Below, one piece after another: positions 61,046 through 64,000 of a stretch of 64,000 nucleotides of DNA (positions are counted from its first letter, which is position 1; each line of letters opens with the position of its first letter). The notes beneath the pieces were generated by a model that worked only from the letters and a program-made list of their open reading frames with translations, was not told the origin of the DNA and searched no databases. Origin of the DNA: an uncultured Paracoccaceae bacterium (GTDB lineage: Bacteria; Pseudomonadota; Alphaproteobacteria; Rhodobacterales; Rhodobacteraceae); assembly GCA_947489705.1 (NCBI GenBank), contig CANLEQ010000007.1, positions 1 to 64,000 of the forward strand. Reading direction: 5' to 3'. The translations under genes were made by a program, and so were the position numbers.

Positions 61046-63006
61046 CACGCCTCCGCCGCACGGCCGCGCAGCGCGACGATGCCCCTCGGCCGGAACTGGA
61101 TGAAGAGGATCACGAAGAGGATCATGTAGGTCTGCGCGGCCAGCGTGTTCGACGGATTGGCCGATTCGATGCCCTTCTGCAGCAGGCCGATCAGCGTGGC
61201 CCCCGCGAGCGTCCCCCAGATATTCCCCACGCCGCCCACGACGACGGTCATGAAGCTCTGCACGATGTAATTCTGCCCCAGCTCGGAGGTGACCTGCGCG
61301 AAAAGGCCGATGGCCACGCCCGCGATCCCCGCGATCCCCGAGCCCAGCCCGAAGGTCAGCATGTTGATCCGGTCGGGATTGATTCCCATCGAGGCCGCCA
61401 TGCGCGGATTCTGCGTCACCGCCCGTACCTCGAGCCCCAGCCGCGTGCGGTTCAGGATGAAGAGCAGCAGGCCGAGGAACACCAGCGCCAGCCCGAAGAT
61501 CGCGATCCGGATAAAGCTGATCGACACGATGTCGTTCACCACCCACGACCCCGCCAGCCAGTCGGGCGCGGTCAGCGGCTTGGCCTGACTGCCGAACACG
61601 TTCTTGACGATCTGCTGGATCGCGATGGAGATCCCGAAGGTCGCCAGCAAAGTCTCCAGCGGCCGGTGATAGAGATGCCGGATCACCAGCCGTTCGAGCG
61701 CCACGCCCGCGGCGAAAGCCACCACGAAGGCCAGCGGCAGCGCCACGACGATCGAGATCGTGTAGTTCGGCACGACCAGCTGCACGAGCCAGCCCGTGAA
61801 CGCGCCGAGCATGATGAACTCGCCATGCGCCATATTGATGACGCCCATCACCCCGAAGGTGATGGCGAGCCCGATTGCGGCGAGGAAATAGATCGAGGCG
61901 AGGCTCAGCGCATCGAGTCCGAGATCGAGCCATTGATGCAGCCGCAAGGTCAGCTCGATGCTCTCCATCGTCGCGGCCGCCGCGTCCGTCACCTCCGCCG
62001 AGGGCTCGATATGGATGTCGCGGAAGGCGTAGCCGCCCATCAGGTCCGCGCGGTCCTCCTCCAGCGTGGTGGGCGGCACCGCCCCCGCCTGGGCCAGCGT
62101 CGCATAGGCGCGGTCGCGCATCTCCTGGTCGTCGAGTTCGGCCACGGGGATGCCGCCGACCTCTCCGTCCTCGATATTGGCGACGAGTGCGGCGCGCCGC
62201 GCCTCGCGGTCGATCCGCTCGGGCGCAAGCCCCGCCGAGACCAGCATCTGGTAGGCCTCCGCCTCGGGAAGCGCATCCGTGCCCGGCTCGAGCTCCCGCG
62301 CCACGTTGCCCTCGGCCGGCGCATCCTCGGGGGCGACTGTCCGGCGCGTCGCCAGAACGGGGGTCAGTGCGGCGCGGACCTCGCGGGCGATATCGCCCCG
62401 AAAGCCTTCGATCGCCGCCACGCGCTCGGCATCACTCTGCCCGAACTGAACGGTCAGAAGCCGTTCCAGCCGCTCCATGCGGGCGCGCAAAGCGGGATCC
62501 GGCTCGTCGAGAATGACGGTCCGAAGCAGGTCCAGATGCTCCGGCTCGGGGCTTCGCGCGACCGCGTCGAGGGCGCGGGCGCGCTGCGCCGCATTCTCGT
62601 CCTGCAGGCGAAACTGCACCATCGCCGCCTGGATCAGGCCGCGAATGCCGGCATTGGGGCGCATCTCCTCGTAACCGTCATCGGGGCCTTCGCCGATCAC
62701 TTCTCCGGTGGCGATGTCGATCACCCGCAGCCCGTCGTCGGTCTCCTCGCCGAAGACGAAGACGCCGTCCGCCTCGCGCAGGTAGAGTTCCCGCTCCTGC
62801 CAGCGCCGCATGACCTCGGGGGCCCGGTCGAGGCCGCTCTCGCGAAGCGCGTCGATCGCGGGTCCGATCGTCCGGCGCGAGCTCGCTTCGATGAGCGCGC
62901 GGTTCTCCTGCAGGATGCTCTGGATGTCCGCGCTCTCCTGCGCAGGTGCCATGGTCGCGGCGCACACCAGGACGAGCGCCAGGAGCCGGCGCATGAGGAT
63001 GGTCAT
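61045..63006 (-). CDS. urtB: Urea ABC transporter permease UrtB
   Basis: About 653 residues. A signal peptide (LLALVLVCAATMAPAQ) leads a periplasmic, helical N-terminal region of some 340 residues; the LivH-type permease follows from about residue 365 (ASIYFLAAIGLAITFGVMG, NMAHGEFIMLGAFTG, VTQNPRMAASMGINPDRINM, QSFMTVVVGGVGNIWGTLAG). The N-terminal extension is a normal feature of UrtB but is long here. Start taken at MTILMRRL; other Met codons lie seven codons upstream and four codons downstream. Confidence 0.9.
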   Translation of the reverse strand: MTILMRRLLALVLVCAATMAPAQESADIQSILQENRALIEASSRRTIGPAIDALRESGLDRAPEVMRRWQERELYLREADGVFVFGEETDDGLRVIDIATGEVIGEGPDDGYEEMRPNAGIRGLIQAAMVQFRLQDENAAQRARALDAVARSPEPEHLDLLRTVILDEPDPALRARMERLERLLTVQFGQSDAERVAAIEGFRGDIAREVRAALTPVLATRRTVAPEDAPAEGNVARELEPGTDALPEAEAYQMLVSAGLAPERIDREARRAALVANIEDGEVGGIPVAELDDQEMRDRAYATLAQAGAVPPTTLEEDRADLMGGYAFRDIHIEPSAEVTDAAAATMESIELTLRLHQWLDLGLDALSLASIYFLAAIGLAITFGVMGVINMAHGEFIMLGAFTGWLVQLVVPNYTISIVVALPLAFVVAFAAGVALERLVIRHLYHRPLETLLATFGISIAIQQIVKNVFGSQAKPLTAPDWLAGSWVVNDIVSISFIRIAIFGLALVFLGLLLFILNRTRLGLEVRAVTQNPRMAASMGINPDRINMLTFGLGSGIAGIAGVAIGLFAQVTSELGQNYIVQSFMTVVVGGVGNIWGTLAGATLIGLLQKGIESANPSNTLAAQTYMILFVILFIQFRPRGIVALRGRAAEA

Positions 63007-63061
63007 CTGTCGGAAACCCCGGTGCAAAGGAGCGGGACCGCGATCCCGCCCCTGCCATTGG

Positions 63062-64000
63062 TCAGTAATTCGACTGGATCTGCACGCAGGTCTCGGTCTC
63101 GGTATTGTACATGCCGCATTCGAGCTCCTGCCAATCCGAGGTCAAAACCTCTGATTCGGGCAGGAAATCCGTCCATGCATCGCCCGGCACCTCCTCGGTC
63201 TGCTCGAGGATGTCGAACTGGCCGTCCTCGGTGATCTCGCCGATCAGCACCGGCTTTGACAGGTGATGGTTGGTGTTCATCACGGCCGTGCCGCCGGTGA
63301 GGTTGGGGAATTCCTGGCCCCACATTGCTTCGCGCACGGCATCGACATCGGTGGTCCCGGCCTCCTCGACCGCGTTCACCCACATGTTGAAGCCGATATA
63401 ATGCGCCTCCATCGGGTCGTTGGTGACGGCGTCATCGCCCATGCGGTCCTTCCACTGGGCGACCCATTCGTCGTTGATCTCGGTATCGGCCGACTGGAAA
63501 TAGTTCCACGCCGCGAGGTGGCCGACGAGGTTCGACGTGTCGAGGCCCGAAAGCTCCTCCTCGCCCACCGAGAAGGCGATGACGGGCAGGTCGAACGCGT
63601 CGACACCCTGTGCCGCGAGCTCGGTATAGAAGCCCACGTTGGCGTCGCCGTTGATGGTCGAGATCACGCCGACCTGCTGGCCGGTGGCACCCATCGCCAC
63701 CACGTCCGACACGATGGTGGACCAGTCCGAATGCCCGAAGGGGGTATAGTTGACGAAGATGTCCTCCTCCGCGATGCCGTTATCCTTGAGATAGGCTTCG
63801 AGGATGCGGTTCGTGGTGCGCGGATAGACGTAGTCGGTCCCCAGCAGCGCGAACCGCTCCACCCCGAGCTCGTTCATCATGTAATCGGCCGCCGGGATCG
63901 CCTGCTGGTTCGGCGCGGCGCCGGTATAGAACACGTTCTTCGAGCTTTCCTCGCCCTCGTACTGGACGGGATAGAACATCAGGCCGTTGAGCTCCTCGAG
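63062..64000 (-). CDS. urtA: Urea ABC transporter substrate-binding protein UrtA (partial)
   Basis: Partial: the frame runs off the right edge, leaving about 312 C-terminal residues. NGLMFYPVQYEGEESSKNV, AADYMMNELGVERFALLGTDYVYPRT, VNYTPFGHSDW and NTNHHLSKPVLIGEI are typical UrtA segments. The periplasmic protein captures urea for UrtBC. The start and signal peptide are beyond the window. About 55 bases separate it from urtB. Confidence 0.93.
   Translation of the reverse strand, partial: LEELNGLMFYPVQYEGEESSKNVFYTGAAPNQQAIPAADYMMNELGVERFALLGTDYVYPRTTNRILEAYLKDNGIAEEDIFVNYTPFGHSDWSTIVSDVVAMGATGQQVGVISTINGDANVGFYTELAAQGVDAFDLPVIAFSVGEEELSGLDTSNLVGHLAAWNYFQSADTEINDEWVAQWKDRMGDDAVTNDPMEAHYIGFNMWVNAVEEAGTTDVDAVREAMWGQEFPNLTGGTAVMNTNHHLSKPVLIGEITEDGQFDILEQTEEVPGDAWTDFLPESEVLTSDWQELECGMYNTETETCVQIQSNY

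Overview
The window is GC-rich, densely packed chromosomal DNA from an alphaproteobacterium, most likely a member of the Rhodobacteraceae (Roseobacter-like). The signs are the ChvG/ChvI two-component system beside a short HPr kinase, RapZ and a mannose-type EIIA; a TrcR/DUF1013 regulator; a TIGR02300 acidic protein; DUF1491; PduO behind a twin-helix small protein; the acpS-lepB-rnc-era-recO order; and a bciA-type 8-vinyl reductase, an enzyme of bacteriochlorophyll synthesis. The call rests on protein families and gene order, not on rRNA, and no species is named.

Layout. 1-5.2 kb: propionyl-CoA carboxylase (pccA, pccB, minus strand) with three very small lipoproteins and one unknown protein between and around the subunits. 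5.3-11.2 kb: an MFS exporter; hemerythrin and BetI-like regulator divergent from a choline-binding protein; ThpR; a GntR regulator; a DUF45 metallopeptidase; TIGR02300. 11.2-12.8 kb: tRNA-Ala followed by a decayed mobile region (broken AAA ATPase, truncated tyrosine recombinase, IS110-type transposase fragment). 12.8-16.8 kb: a small stress and iron section (cupin, SnoaL-like, unknown, Dps, DUF1289-like, HemP), tRNA-Gly and queF. 17-24.4 kb: ABC exporter, acyl-CoA synthetase, DUF3140, tRNA-Trp, DUF892 ferritin-like protein, ZntB-like transporter and EF-Tu. 24.5-33.2 kb: lipoprotein and parC; SH3 protein; SDR; PduO; etfBA with a 3-hydroxybutyryl-CoA dehydrogenase; DedA.

33.3-39.5 kb is a regulatory block: ptsH, EIIA, rapZ, hprK, chvG and chvI read leftwards, divergent from pckA across a 301-base AT-rich region that carries four ATTGCG copies. 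39.7-41.1 kb encodes a secreted acidic PRC-barrel protein with two arrays of a nine-residue beta-like repeat, the least explained large protein here. 41.2-49.4 kb: TauE/SafE permease, recO, DUF1491, era, bciA, EamA transporter, rnc, lepB, deaminase, acpS and trcR. 49.5-57.1 kb: RNase T2, then a cobalamin operon on the minus strand (DUF6732-like, cbiX, cobH, cobL, cobI, a CbiG-CobJ fusion, cobM). 57.3 kb to the end: a glutathionyl-hydroquinone reductase and the urea transporter urtABCDE, with urtA cut by the window edge.

Taken together the genes describe a metabolically flexible heterotroph: propionyl-CoA entry, fatty acid activation, ETF electron transfer, gluconeogenesis under PTS/ChvGI control, B12 synthesis (PccAB feeds B12-dependent methylmalonyl-CoA mutase, which is not in the window) and urea uptake. 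Only the 11.3-12.8 kb stretch looks like recently acquired or decaying DNA.
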